Positions 35,809-44,126 of a DNA stretch of 64,000 nucleotides are shown in pieces; position 1 is the stretch's first letter, and each line of letters begins with the position of its first letter. Both the position numbers and the translations under genes were made by a program. The DNA is from an uncultured Gammaproteobacteria bacterium. GTDB taxonomy: Bacteria > Pseudomonadota > Gammaproteobacteria > Nitrosococcales > Methylophagaceae. The stretch lies in the NCBI GenBank assembly GCA_937900515.1, contig CALCCU010000166.1, positions 1-64,000 on the forward strand, in the 5' to 3' direction. The notes under the pieces are model-generated. The model made no database searches and was not told the DNA's origin. It saw nothing but the letters and a program-made list of their open reading frames with translations.

Positions 35809-36276
35809 ATGAAATCAGATACCCTTTGTCCCTGTATTAGCGGGCTAGAATATAAAAACTGTTGTGCCCCACTACATAAAGGTGAAATAACAGCTCATAA
35901 TGCTGAACAACTCATGCGCTCACGCTATAGTGCCTTTGTCTTGGAAAATGTTGATTACCTTATCTCAACCTTGCATCCTGATAAACGTAAACCTGATGAT
36001 GAAATTGTATTAAAACAAACAATAACTGAAACAGATTGGCTTGGCTTACAGATCATTAAACATCGTTCACAACAAACTACTGCTAGTGTCGAGTTTATCG
36101 CTTTCTACCAAGAAGCTAAAATTGAACAGCTACATGAACAATCCAACTTCATCAAACTTGATAAGCAGTGGTTTTATGTCGATGGTAAATTCTTACCAGC
36201 AACTAAAGTAAGTCGTAATCAAGCTTGTTTTTGCGGCAGCGGCAATAAGTTCAAACACTGTCATGGCAGAAACTAA
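35809..36276 (+). CDS. ychJ: YchJ family SEC-C protein (UPF0225)
   Basis: A 155-aa protein with two SEC-C zinc motifs: N-terminal CPCISGLEYKNCCAPLH and C-terminal CFCGSGNKFKHCHG. The NTF2-like YchJ core between them (residues 30-130) has RSRYSAFVLENVDYLISTLHP. The length and domain order are those of YchJ; the biochemical role is unknown. Its stop overlaps the end of the convergent OlsF-like gene by 4 nt. Confidence 0.92.
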   Translation: MKSDTLCPCISGLEYKNCCAPLHKGEITAHNAEQLMRSRYSAFVLENVDYLISTLHPDKRKPDDEIVLKQTITETDWLGLQIIKHRSQQTTASVEFIAFYQEAKIEQLHEQSNFIKLDKQWFYVDGKFLPATKVSRNQACFCGSGNKFKHCHGRN

Positions 36277-37988
36277 TCACCTAGATAACGTTTACGTTTA
36301 GCCGCTTTAAGTTTTTGCAAGTCGACCATCACTAAACCATCAATACAATCTGAAAAGTCTGCATCAATATTGAAGTCGATGAAGTTAACACCATTAGCGT
36401 CACATAAATCAGAGTACTGCTTATAAAGTGTTGGTACACTCACATTCATATGCACTAATTGCTGACGTAATGCCTTAAAATCCGCATCGTAATTAACACC
36501 TGTAATCACGTCATTTACTTGCTGCTGAAGTTCATCACTTACATGAAAAGGCACTTTGGCAACGGCAAGCTTTAGAGGTTGTTTAAAGTAATGTTGATAA
36601 AAGCTTACAATGAGTGCTTTGGCGAACTCTGGGTAGCTATTACTTAAGCTCACAGGTCCAAATAAATAACGGATATTAGGGTAACTTTTTAAATACGCGC
36701 CAATTCCATACCAAAGATAATCTAGACTACGTTTACCCCAATATTTAGGGCTAACAAAACTGCGGCCTAACTCTATGCCTTGTTGAAAATGACTACTAAC
36801 CGCTTCAGAATCATAGTCAAATAACTCTTGGCTATAAATGCCTCGGCTATTATCTTTGGTCATTAAATTATTCACTTCAGCTAGACGGTATGAGCCTGCT
36901 ATTTCTAACTCTTTCTCATCCCATAAAACAAGATGGCGATAATCACGATCATAGCGATCAAGATCACACTTCTTACCTGTTCCTTCGCCCACCTGCCGAA
37001 ATGTAAACTCTCTTAATCGACCAATTTCATGCATCACAGCTGAGTCAGATTTATAGTCAAACAGATAAATTTTCATACCATCTTTTGTTTCACCTAATAG
37101 CTCGGCCTGCTGTAACTCTTTTTTGATTGCACGCCTTTCTTCAGGATGAACAATGGTTTGCTCAGTAACAAATAATGGTGATTTTCCTTTAGCAATTCGA
37201 TACAAGTGACTTCGTATCAATCTCGTTGTGGCTTTTTTGTTTAATGGCAATTGTGCTATTTGCTTATAAGGTATCGCCTGACCTACTTTCATTGAAATCG
37301 TTTTCGAGTTCTTATTGAATATTTCATGCGCCAGTAACATGCCTGCTAAAGGCTTATAAACCATTGAACTGCTATAAAATAAAGATGAATTTCTAGCGTT
37401 CACATAAACAGGCAATATGGGTGAATTAGACTTTTTAGCAAAGGTTAAAAAACCGTTCGTCCATTTGCCATCTCTGACACCATTAGGTCGAATTCGTGAT
37501 ACTTCACCCGCTGGGAAAACGATAACCGCCTCGTCATTATTTAAACACTCAATAATGTCTGAAACACTGCTCTTCTGAGTTGTTTTAGTTAGGTTATCAA
37601 CGGGGAGCAATAAACTATCGACAGCTTTAAAATTCATCAGCATATCATTAACGACAATCTTCACATCTCGCCTAATTTCCCCTACTAGCTTCAATAAAGA
37701 CAGGCCATCTAAAGCACCTAAAGGGTGATTAGCGACAATCACTACGCGCCCAGTAGCAGGAATATTCTTGCGGTCACGATGAGAAATAGAATAACTAAAA
37801 TTGAAATGTTCGAGTACTTGCTCGATAAAATCGAAACCTTCTAAATCTTGGTGAGTATCTAGAAATTGATTGATTTCATCTTCATGGCTGAGCCTTTTTA
37901 ATAAACCAAGGGTTGGTTTTTTTATCCAAGGGCTAGTGTGCTCAAATTTTGGGAATTTCTTTTGGAGGGCACTTTCAATATTAAGCAT
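36273..37988 (-). CDS. Bifunctional acyltransferase, OlsF-like (ornithine lipid synthesis)
   Basis: A 571-aa two-domain protein. The N-terminal part (about 75-290) is a PlsC-type 1-acylglycerol-phosphate acyltransferase with NHPLGALDG (His88, Asp94) and VFPAGEVSR. The C-terminal part (about 315-520) is a GNAT-like N-acyltransferase of the OlsB/haemolysin type: LREFTFRQVGEGTG, then ELGRSFVSPKYWGKRSLDYLW and YLFGPVSLSNSYP. This combination is that of OlsF, which N-acylates ornithine with one domain and O-acylates the product with the other, giving ornithine lipids. The assignment rests on domain order; an ortholog of unknown specificity is possible. Confidence 0.75.
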   Translation of the reverse strand: MLNIESALQKKFPKFEHTSPWIKKPTLGLLKRLSHEDEINQFLDTHQDLEGFDFIEQVLEHFNFSYSISHRDRKNIPATGRVVIVANHPLGALDGLSLLKLVGEIRRDVKIVVNDMLMNFKAVDSLLLPVDNLTKTTQKSSVSDIIECLNNDEAVIVFPAGEVSRIRPNGVRDGKWTNGFLTFAKKSNSPILPVYVNARNSSLFYSSSMVYKPLAGMLLAHEIFNKNSKTISMKVGQAIPYKQIAQLPLNKKATTRLIRSHLYRIAKGKSPLFVTEQTIVHPEERRAIKKELQQAELLGETKDGMKIYLFDYKSDSAVMHEIGRLREFTFRQVGEGTGKKCDLDRYDRDYRHLVLWDEKELEIAGSYRLAEVNNLMTKDNSRGIYSQELFDYDSEAVSSHFQQGIELGRSFVSPKYWGKRSLDYLWYGIGAYLKSYPNIRYLFGPVSLSNSYPEFAKALIVSFYQHYFKQPLKLAVAKVPFHVSDELQQQVNDVITGVNYDADFKALRQQLVHMNVSVPTLYKQYSDLCDANGVNFIDFNIDADFSDCIDGLVMVDLQKLKAAKRKRYLGD

Positions 37989-37992
37989 TTTA

Positions 37993-38031
37993 GATCTCTT
38001 CTTTCACGTATTTACGTAAGAATAAGAGATC
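37993..38031 (-). promoter_or_regulatory. Hairpin in the leader of the OlsF-like gene
   Basis: GATCTCTT (37993-38000) and AAGAGATC (38024-38031) form an 8-bp perfect arm around an inner dyad ACGTA/TACGT (38006-38017). On the minus strand the purine-rich ribosome-binding region of the gene starting at 37988 lies in this stem, so folding could limit translation. It may instead end the upstream UPF0114 transcript. Confidence 0.4.
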
Positions 38032-38079
38032 GGTATTACATTATCGTAACAGTTAGGTTACTGTTTTATGACTCTATGC

Positions 38080-38595
38080 TTAGTGATCTTCTGCGTGAGA
38101 AAGGTAGAGTGTTACACCTATCAAAGCAATGCCGCCAGCTAAAGTTAATAGATCTAAGGGGGTGTGAAAATCCATCGTGATTGCATGTTCAAAAAAGTTC
38201 ACAATTAGAATCATCAAAATAACGCGACCTAAACGTGTTTTTAAGTCATCTAAACTACTAATAGCCAAAACATTCTCTGCTTCAGAAGCTTGTTCAGCCT
38301 GATCAATTTTACTGATAAAAAGTTCATATAAACCTAATGAAAATATCAGTAAAACGGTAGCTAAAAGATATCCATCAATTATTTCAACCACATGAGTGAT
38401 ATTTGCCGTTCGAAAATCAGCTCGCGCCTCGCCAGAAAGACTAGAGGAAGCGTAATCCCCTAGGTGAGATATCATGAAGTAAGTGTCAACTGAAGCCATA
38501 TAAAACACAGCAAAAGCAGCTAACAGACTGGCAATAACAGCTAATAAAACGACAAAGCGACTATTCCACAGCATCGTCTCAAACATTTTTTCCAT
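38080..38595 (-). CDS. YqhA/UPF0114 family membrane protein
   Basis: A 171-aa inner-membrane protein with four hydrophobic helices (about 12-35, 68-92, 120-138, 147-165). Typical UPF0114 text includes RFVVLLAVIASLLAA, HVVEIIDGYLLATVLLIFSLGLYELFISK and LGRVILMILIVNFFEHA. The family (E. coli YqhA) is found widely; its function is not known. It lies between panD and the OlsF-like gene, all on the minus strand. Confidence 0.85.
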   Translation of the reverse strand: MEKMFETMLWNSRFVVLLAVIASLLAAFAVFYMASVDTYFMISHLGDYASSSLSGEARADFRTANITHVVEIIDGYLLATVLLIFSLGLYELFISKIDQAEQASEAENVLAISSLDDLKTRLGRVILMILIVNFFEHAITMDFHTPLDLLTLAGGIALIGVTLYLSHAEDH

Positions 38596-38627
38596 TATAA
38601 AGTCTCTGGGTTTACTATAAGTTAAGC

Positions 38628-39008
38628 TTATGCAGCTTGAACAGGTATAGCGTGACGTGTATTGATAATATTGTTTTCTTCATCAAGGTACACCAAAGTA
38701 GGTTTAAAGCTCGCTACGTCGGCTTGTTCCATTGCGGCATAAGCACAAATAATAATACGATCACCAGGTGATGCTTTATGAGCAGCAGCACCATTAACAG
38801 AAATAATCTTTGAGCCTGCTTCAGCACGAATTGCATATGTCGTGAACCGTTCGCCATTGGCTACATTATAAATTTGAATCTGTTCATATTCATGAATGCC
38901 AGCTGCTTCAAGCAAGTCACTGTCAATGGCACATGAGCCTTCATATTCCAACTCAGAATGAGTCACACAAGCACGGTGTAGTTTTGTTTTAAGTAATGTC
39001 AGTTGCAT
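38628..39008 (-). CDS. panD: Aspartate 1-decarboxylase
   Basis: A 126-aa pro-enzyme that makes beta-alanine for pantothenate. Self-cleavage between Gly24 and Ser25 (YEGSCAID) gives the pyruvoyl cofactor. [22 protein letters not shown] at the start and [19 protein letters not shown] later are family marks. It is 53 nt downstream of panC and probably belongs to the pan operon. Confidence 0.96.
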   Translation of the reverse strand: MQLTLLKTKLHRACVTHSELEYEGSCAIDSDLLEAAGIHEYEQIQIYNVANGERFTTYAIRAEAGSKIISVNGAAAHKASPGDRIIICAYAAMEQADVASFKPTLVYLDEENNIINTRHAIPVQAA

Positions 39009-39061
39009 TTACGGCAAATTCAATAGTTGAGTAACTGCATATTATCGCTTTTTCGGCACAA

Positions 39062-39913
39062 TCAAGCAAGATTACAAGCTATATTATCAATCAAACGGGT
39101 GGAACCCAGTCGTGCTGCAACAAGAACTCTAAGTTGTTTATCGCCCTTTTCAGCTTTTTCTAAATCACCTGAGCGGCGAACATCAACATAATCAGGAATA
39201 AACTTAAGATCAGCTAGGCTTGCCATTGCTTGCTGTTCAATTTCTGAAAATGATAAATTCCCTTGCTCAAGTTGTGATTTTACTGTTAATAACATTTTGT
39301 GCAACTCAGCTGCTTTATCATATTCATCATCACTAAGATGTTGGTTTCGAGAACTCATTGCCAATCCGTTTCGTTCACGATAAGTCGGTGATCCAATAAT
39401 ATCGATTGGAAAATTCAGGTCGTGAACCATTTTTTTAATTAGCAATAATTGTTGATAATCTTTCTCACCAAATACAGCGAGATCGGCCTGAACCATATTG
39501 AAAAGCTTTATCACTACTGTAGCAACACCATCAAAATGACCAGGTCGATTTAGACCACACAATTTATCATCCATATTAGGCACGGTGACGTTGGTATGGT
39601 TTGTCATACCATTTGGGTACATAACATTCACCGTAGGCGTGAAAACAACATCGCAATCGACCGATGTGAGCTTTTGAATATCTTGCTCTATAGTACGCGG
39701 ATAGGCCGATAAATCTGTCGGGTCATCAAATTGAAGTGGATTTACAAACACACTAACAATTACATAGTCAGCTAATGCTTTAGCTCTATCAACTAATGAT
39801 AAATGACCTCGATGCAAATTACCCATTGTGGGTACAAATGCGATCGTTTTATTTTGTTGTCGCCATGCTTTTACTTGCGCACGTAATGCTGCAGTGCTCT
39901 CAATTCTTTGCAT
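39062..39913 (-). CDS. panC: Pantothenate synthetase
   Basis: A 283-aa enzyme that joins pantoate and beta-alanine using ATP. The nucleotidyl-transferase motifs are present: FVPTMGNLHRGHLSLV (HxGH variant), FVNPLQFD, FGEKDYQQL and MSSRNQHLS. Its ATG directly overlaps the panB stop, so the two are coupled, and panD follows, completing the three dedicated steps in one operon. Confidence 0.97.
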   Translation of the reverse strand: MQRIESTAALRAQVKAWRQQNKTIAFVPTMGNLHRGHLSLVDRAKALADYVIVSVFVNPLQFDDPTDLSAYPRTIEQDIQKLTSVDCDVVFTPTVNVMYPNGMTNHTNVTVPNMDDKLCGLNRPGHFDGVATVVIKLFNMVQADLAVFGEKDYQQLLLIKKMVHDLNFPIDIIGSPTYRERNGLAMSSRNQHLSDDEYDKAAELHKMLLTVKSQLEQGNLSFSEIEQQAMASLADLKFIPDYVDVRRSGDLEKAEKGDKQLRVLVAARLGSTRLIDNIACNLA

Positions 39914-40707
39914 TAAAACTGCTGCTCAATGGTAGGAAAGGATCCTGACTTAACCTCTTGAACATACTTGTTAATAGCAGCAGGTATCGCACCCGCATCA
40001 GCTAAAAAATCATGGCTAAATCTTGGGCGTTTTCCAATGGTCAGTCCAAGCATGTCATAAAGCACCAATACTTGGCCATCACAATCTGTTCCAGCACCAA
40101 TACCTATCACAGGAATAGTTAGTACTTGTGTAATTTTTTTAGCCAATGCAGCAGGGATACATTCTAAAACAACCATGTCAGCCCCAGCATTTTGCAGCGC
40201 CTTAGCATCATCAATTAGACGTTGAGCGGCATCATCATCCTTACCTTGCACTCGGTAACCACCCAAGCGATGTACTGATTGCGGCAATAGTCCTAAGTGT
40301 GCACATACAGGAATACCTCGTTCAGTTAATTGCTTAACGGTATCAGCAATCACAGCTCCACCTTCAAGTTTTACCATTTGAGCTCCCCCCTCAGCCATCA
40401 AGCGGGCGGCATTGGTAATTGCTTGATCATGATTGGAGTAACTCATAAAAGGCATATCCGCGATCACGAATACTGACTGACTTCCTCGCACAACATTACG
40501 TGTATGGTAAATAATTTCATCGACTGTGACTGGTAAAGTACTTTCTTGCCCTTGAACAACCATTCCTAATGAATCACCAACCAAAATAACATCCACACCA
40601 GCTTGTTCAAGCAAGTGTGCAAAACTAGCATCATAGGCTGTTAGCATCGCAATCTTATTCTGCTCTTGTTTCATTTTGCGAATATGCGTTAAGTTCAAGC
40701 GACTCAT
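39913..40707 (-). CDS. panB: 3-methyl-2-oxobutanoate hydroxymethyltransferase
   Basis: A 264-aa TIM-barrel enzyme making ketopantoate from 2-ketoisovalerate and methylene-tetrahydrofolate. Metal and substrate sites are visible in MLTAYDASFAHLLEQAGVD, VGDSLGMVVQG, VKLEGGA, HLGLLPQS and GIGAGTDCDGQVLV. It overlaps the deoxynucleoside kinase upstream by 4 nt and panC downstream by one base. The folate-linked gene folK lies two genes upstream in the same operon. Confidence 0.97.
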   Translation of the reverse strand: MSRLNLTHIRKMKQEQNKIAMLTAYDASFAHLLEQAGVDVILVGDSLGMVVQGQESTLPVTVDEIIYHTRNVVRGSQSVFVIADMPFMSYSNHDQAITNAARLMAEGGAQMVKLEGGAVIADTVKQLTERGIPVCAHLGLLPQSVHRLGGYRVQGKDDDAAQRLIDDAKALQNAGADMVVLECIPAALAKKITQVLTIPVIGIGAGTDCDGQVLVLYDMLGLTIGKRPRFSHDFLADAGAIPAAINKYVQEVKSGSFPTIEQQF

Positions 40708-41372
40708 TTCTTTTTCTCCGTTACAGGCAGAGGATTATAATACTGCCGCCCACTTTGCAATGTGGAAATTTGTGCTAATAAGTTTTGATAATCCGCTTCA
40801 CTATTAACTAAGTCAATTTGTTCAGCATTTACAATTAACAATGATGATTCATCATAATAATGGAAAAAATCAGCATAACTATCTGTCAGCCGTTTCAAAT
40901 AAGCATCTTCAATTCGTTGCTCATACCCAATTCCACGTTGGGTTACCCGAGTTTTTAATACCGATAATGGAGCCTGTAAATAAATCACTAAATCAGGCGC
41001 GCGGTGTTCCATGGTTAAATTGTCATAAACCATATTGTATAAAGCTAATTCATCATCATCTAAGGTTATCTGAGCAAACAAACGATCTTTTTCTACCATG
41101 AAATCAGCAACGACTAGATCTGTAAATAAGTCATCTTGTTGTAATTGTTTACTTTGCTTTACTCGCTGCATTAAAAAGCTGAGCTGAGTAGGAAGTGCAG
41201 ATTGTTTAGGGTAAAGGTAAAACTTTTCTAAGAAAGGGTTTTCTTCAGGTTGTTCGAAGACAGTCGTTCCAGAGAAACTTTCTGCTAAGCGCTTTGCTAA
41301 GTGCGTTTTACCAACACCAATAGGCCCTTCAACAACAATATAACGCTGAGGTAAGACTGTTTTTTCCATCAT
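40704..41372 (-). CDS. Deoxynucleoside kinase family protein
   Basis: A 222-aa kinase of the dCK/dGK type, which phosphorylates deoxynucleosides for salvage. The P-loop is VEGPIGVGKTHLAKRL (about residues 14-29). LFTDLVVADFMVEKDRLFAQ is the DRY/ERS-region equivalent, followed by YLQAPLSVLKTRVTQRGIGYEQ with the lid arginines. The base preferred is not evident. Its place between folK and panB, with overlapping ends on both sides, is seen in several gammaproteobacterial pan operons, though the reason for this coupling is unclear. Confidence 0.88.
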   Translation of the reverse strand: MMEKTVLPQRYIVVEGPIGVGKTHLAKRLAESFSGTTVFEQPEENPFLEKFYLYPKQSALPTQLSFLMQRVKQSKQLQQDDLFTDLVVADFMVEKDRLFAQITLDDDELALYNMVYDNLTMEHRAPDLVIYLQAPLSVLKTRVTQRGIGYEQRIEDAYLKRLTDSYADFFHYYDESSLLIVNAEQIDLVNSEADYQNLLAQISTLQSGRQYYNPLPVTEKKK

Positions 41373-41851
41373 TAATCTATCCGTTGTAATCCATCAAGAG
41401 GGCAATTTTTAAGTAACTCTTGCATTGCTCCTAATGTTGGAATAATTAGGTCTGGAGCTATTTCAGCTAAAGGATGCAAAACAAATGACCGTAATGCAAT
41501 ACCAGGATGAGGTACATTTAAACGCTCATCCTCTAAAGTGTTTCCACCATAAATCAGCAGATCAAGATCAATAGTGCGTTCGCCCCAATGGCGTTGACGA
41601 ACCCGCCCCTGCTGCTGCTCAATTTCTTGTAGTTGATCTAATAACTTATGGGCAAATAAGGTCGTGTCAATTTCTATTACAGCATTAATATAATCAGGCT
41701 GATCTTGAGGCCCCATAGGAGGACTAGAATATAATGATGATTTTGACACCACCGATACATCATCCAATAAATCAATTGCCTCTATCGCAGAATGAATTTG
41801 CGCCATAGGCTCTGCAAGGTTACTACCTAAACCAATAAATACACCTTTCAT
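41372..41851 (-). CDS. folK: 2-amino-4-hydroxy-6-hydroxymethyldihydropteridine diphosphokinase
   Basis: A 159-aa HPPK of folate synthesis, transferring pyrophosphate from ATP to hydroxymethyl-dihydropterin. It begins FIGLGSNLAEP and has SSLYSSPPMGPQDQPDYINAV, then RHWGERTIDLDLLIYGG with the metal-binding aspartates, and VPHPGIALRSFVLHPLAEI. Adjacent ends overlap with both pcnB and the kinase gene. Confidence 0.97.
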   Translation of the reverse strand: MKGVFIGLGSNLAEPMAQIHSAIEAIDLLDDVSVVSKSSLYSSPPMGPQDQPDYINAVIEIDTTLFAHKLLDQLQEIEQQQGRVRQRHWGERTIDLDLLIYGGNTLEDERLNVPHPGIALRSFVLHPLAEIAPDLIIPTLGAMQELLKNCPLDGLQRID

Positions 41852-43224
41852 TATTCACTCTTCGCTGCTGGTTTTGTTTTTTTACGGCGTCTTCGACGCG
41901 GTTTACGTTTTTGACCAGCTGGAGCAGCCAAACCATTCACTAATTGCTGCTGTTCAACTTCTGTAGCAAATTGGAACTGAGTCCACCACTCTGCTAACTC
42001 TGTAAGCTGCTCGCCAGACTCTGTCCGCAACAATAAGAAATCATACCCTGCTCTAAATTTTGGATGTGTCAATAAACGAAATGCACGTTTACCAGCACGT
42101 TGTTCTAGACGCGGCTGTAACATCCAAATATCGCTAGTGACTACTGTGAAGCGTTTAGGTACGGCGACGCGTTTCACTTGCTCTATAATCACATCTCTTG
42201 CTGCACGCTGTAAGGCTGGAAGAACAGGCATATTGCGTTCAATATTTTTCTGCCAACCTTGTCTCACCGGCTCCCATAGCAATGCTGCAAATAAAAATGC
42301 GGGTGTTATAGTTTTTCCTTCATCAATACGTTTATCAGTATTTTCTAAAGCTTTAATTAATAAAGTACGTGGGTAATTATCTTGCTCGGTGTGTAATAGC
42401 TTATCTGTTTGAGGGAACAGGTGTTCAAACACATGATAGTGACAGAGCAACTCATGAGTCACCGCGGCATTCCCCGTAAGGTATAACTTTAATGATTCAT
42501 CAAATAGTCGTGCTGGAGGTATATCAGATAACAGTCTAGCTAGGCTTGGAATAAGTCGCTCAGTTTCATCATCTAATACTAGACCTAATTTACCGACAAA
42601 GCGTAATGCTCGAAGCATCCGAACAGGATCTTCACGATACCGTGTTTCAACATCACCAATTAAGCGAATCTTACCTGCTCTTAAATCAGTAATACCATCG
42701 GTGTAATCGACGATAGAAAAATCGCGAATATTGTAATAAAGTGCATTGATAGTGAAGTCGCGTCGCCATGCATCTTGCTCTAATGTACCGTAGACATTAT
42801 CACGCATAATCTTGCCAGCATCATCAACATGGTGCTCCGCTTGCGGTGGCGCTCTGAATGTTGCTACCTCAATGATTTCTCGACCAAATCTTACATGAAC
42901 TAATTTGAATCGACGACCAATTAACTGACTCCGACGAAATACTTTATGCACTTCTTCTGGAGAGGCATTGGTAGCCACATCAAAATCTTTCGGTTCATGG
43001 CCTAATAATAAATCACGGACACAACCACCGACCAAATACGCATCAAAGCCTGCTTCAGTCAGACCATATAAGACTTTCAATGCTGCGGGACTAATCTGTT
43101 TGCGAGAAATACTGTGCTCAGCGCGAGGAATAATAGTCGCTTTTGGCCCTGCGCTTACTCCGTGGCCTCGAATTCTTGGTTTTTTTCTGGTCAATTTATC
43201 AATGATTTTATTTAATGAAAACAT
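41851..43224 (-). CDS. pcnB: Poly(A) polymerase I
   Basis: A 457-aa class II nucleotidyltransferase adding 3' poly(A) tails that promote RNA decay. YLVGGCVRDLLLGHEPKDFDVATNASPEEV contains the catalytic Asp pair. RRSQLIGRRFKLVHVRFG, characteristic of PcnB rather than CCA-adding enzymes, follows; then RRDFTINALYYN and the RNA-binding basic C-terminus (KRKPRRRRRKKTKP). It is the first gene of the pcnB-folK-dNK-panB-panC operon. Confidence 0.95.
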   Translation of the reverse strand: MFSLNKIIDKLTRKKPRIRGHGVSAGPKATIIPRAEHSISRKQISPAALKVLYGLTEAGFDAYLVGGCVRDLLLGHEPKDFDVATNASPEEVHKVFRRSQLIGRRFKLVHVRFGREIIEVATFRAPPQAEHHVDDAGKIMRDNVYGTLEQDAWRRDFTINALYYNIRDFSIVDYTDGITDLRAGKIRLIGDVETRYREDPVRMLRALRFVGKLGLVLDDETERLIPSLARLLSDIPPARLFDESLKLYLTGNAAVTHELLCHYHVFEHLFPQTDKLLHTEQDNYPRTLLIKALENTDKRIDEGKTITPAFLFAALLWEPVRQGWQKNIERNMPVLPALQRAARDVIIEQVKRVAVPKRFTVVTSDIWMLQPRLEQRAGKRAFRLLTHPKFRAGYDFLLLRTESGEQLTELAEWWTQFQFATEVEQQQLVNGLAAPAGQKRKPRRRRRKKTKPAAKSE

Positions 43225-43329
43225 GGGCCACTATAATAGCACGCTTCTTATAAGGTTTTACTAAACGCCCCTGTCTCTATCTGAATTTTCTACAAGCATT
43301 TTCTAGCTCAGAAAAATAGACAGATAACC

Positions 43330-43665
43330 TTAGAACATGCCTAATTGTAGTTGAGCGGCTTCAGTCATCATATCTTTAGTCCATGTTGGTTCCCAAACTA
43401 ACTCAACATGTGCTTTATTCACACCATCCACTGTCATTACTTTCTCTTCAACTTCACCAGGGAATGTTTGAGCAACAGGACAACCAGGTGCAGTCAAAGT
43501 CATATCAATAGAAACATTACCTGAATTACTGATTTTGATATCGTAGATCAAACCTAACTCGTAGATATTAACAGGAATTTCAGGATCGTAGATTGTTTTA
43601 AGAATCTCGACTACATCTTCTTTTAACTCTTCAGGCGTCATTTTAAAATCTTCTAGACTCATCAC
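43330..43665 (-). CDS. sufT: SUF-associated MIP18/DUF59 protein SufT
   Basis: A 111-aa protein of the DUF59 family. DPEIPVNIYELGLIYDI and MTLTAPGCPVAQTFPGEVEEKV (one conserved Cys) are its marks. SufT proteins help mature Fe-S proteins as auxiliary carriers under iron limitation. It is the last gene of the sufR-B-C-D-S-U-T operon, 8 nt after sufU. The two adjacent start Met codons leave the exact start open by one residue. Confidence 0.9.
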   Translation of the reverse strand: MMSLEDFKMTPEELKEDVVEILKTIYDPEIPVNIYELGLIYDIKISNSGNVSIDMTLTAPGCPVAQTFPGEVEEKVMTVDGVNKAHVELVWEPTWTKDMMTEAAQLQLGMF

Positions 43666-43673
43666 ATATCTCT

Positions 43674-44126
43674 CTATTCTGTTGTTACTGATACGTCATG
43701 GTCATTATCCATAGCCGTATGCATTGTATGCCAAGATAATGTGGCGCACTTAACTCGAGCAGGAAACTCTTTCACTCCCGATAATACTTCGAGCTTACCT
43801 AATGAACTGGCATCAAACTCTTCGCCCGTCATTTGATTATGTACTTGCTGATACAGGTACTCAGCTTCTTCAAGCGTTTTACCTTTTAAGGCTTCAGTCA
43901 TTAATGAAGCTGAGGCAACAGAAATAGCACAGCCACTGCCTTGAAAACTAAGATCTTCAATTACACCAGCATTTAACTTTACGTAAACAACCAGTGCATC
44001 ACCGCACAATGGATTGTTACCATGAGCCATATGATTAGCATTGCTCATTTCGTGAAAGTTACGCGGTTTTTTATTGTGATCCATGATCACTTGTTGATAG
44101 AGATCTCTTAAATCAGCTGAACTCAT
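43674..44126 (-). CDS. sufU: SUF Fe-S scaffold/sulfur acceptor SufU
   Basis: A 150-aa IscU-like protein with the three conserved cysteines Cys41 (PLCGD), Cys66 (GSGCAIS) and Cys127 (VKCATLSWH). SufU accepts sulfur from SufS; in Gram-positive bacteria it replaces SufE. The 20-residue insertion before the last Cys, typical for SufU versus IscU, is present (MTGEEFDASSLGKLEVLSGV). It overlaps sufS by 4 nt. No sufE is seen here. Confidence 0.93.
   Translation of the reverse strand: MSSADLRDLYQQVIMDHNKKPRNFHEMSNANHMAHGNNPLCGDALVVYVKLNAGVIEDLSFQGSGCAISVASASLMTEALKGKTLEEAEYLYQQVHNQMTGEEFDASSLGKLEVLSGVKEFPARVKCATLSWHTMHTAMDNDHDVSVTTE

Noticed and set aside
41851-43224. CCA-adding enzyme instead of poly(A) polymerase
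   Set aside because: The RRSQLIGRRFKLVHV motif and the basic C-terminal tail are those of PcnB.
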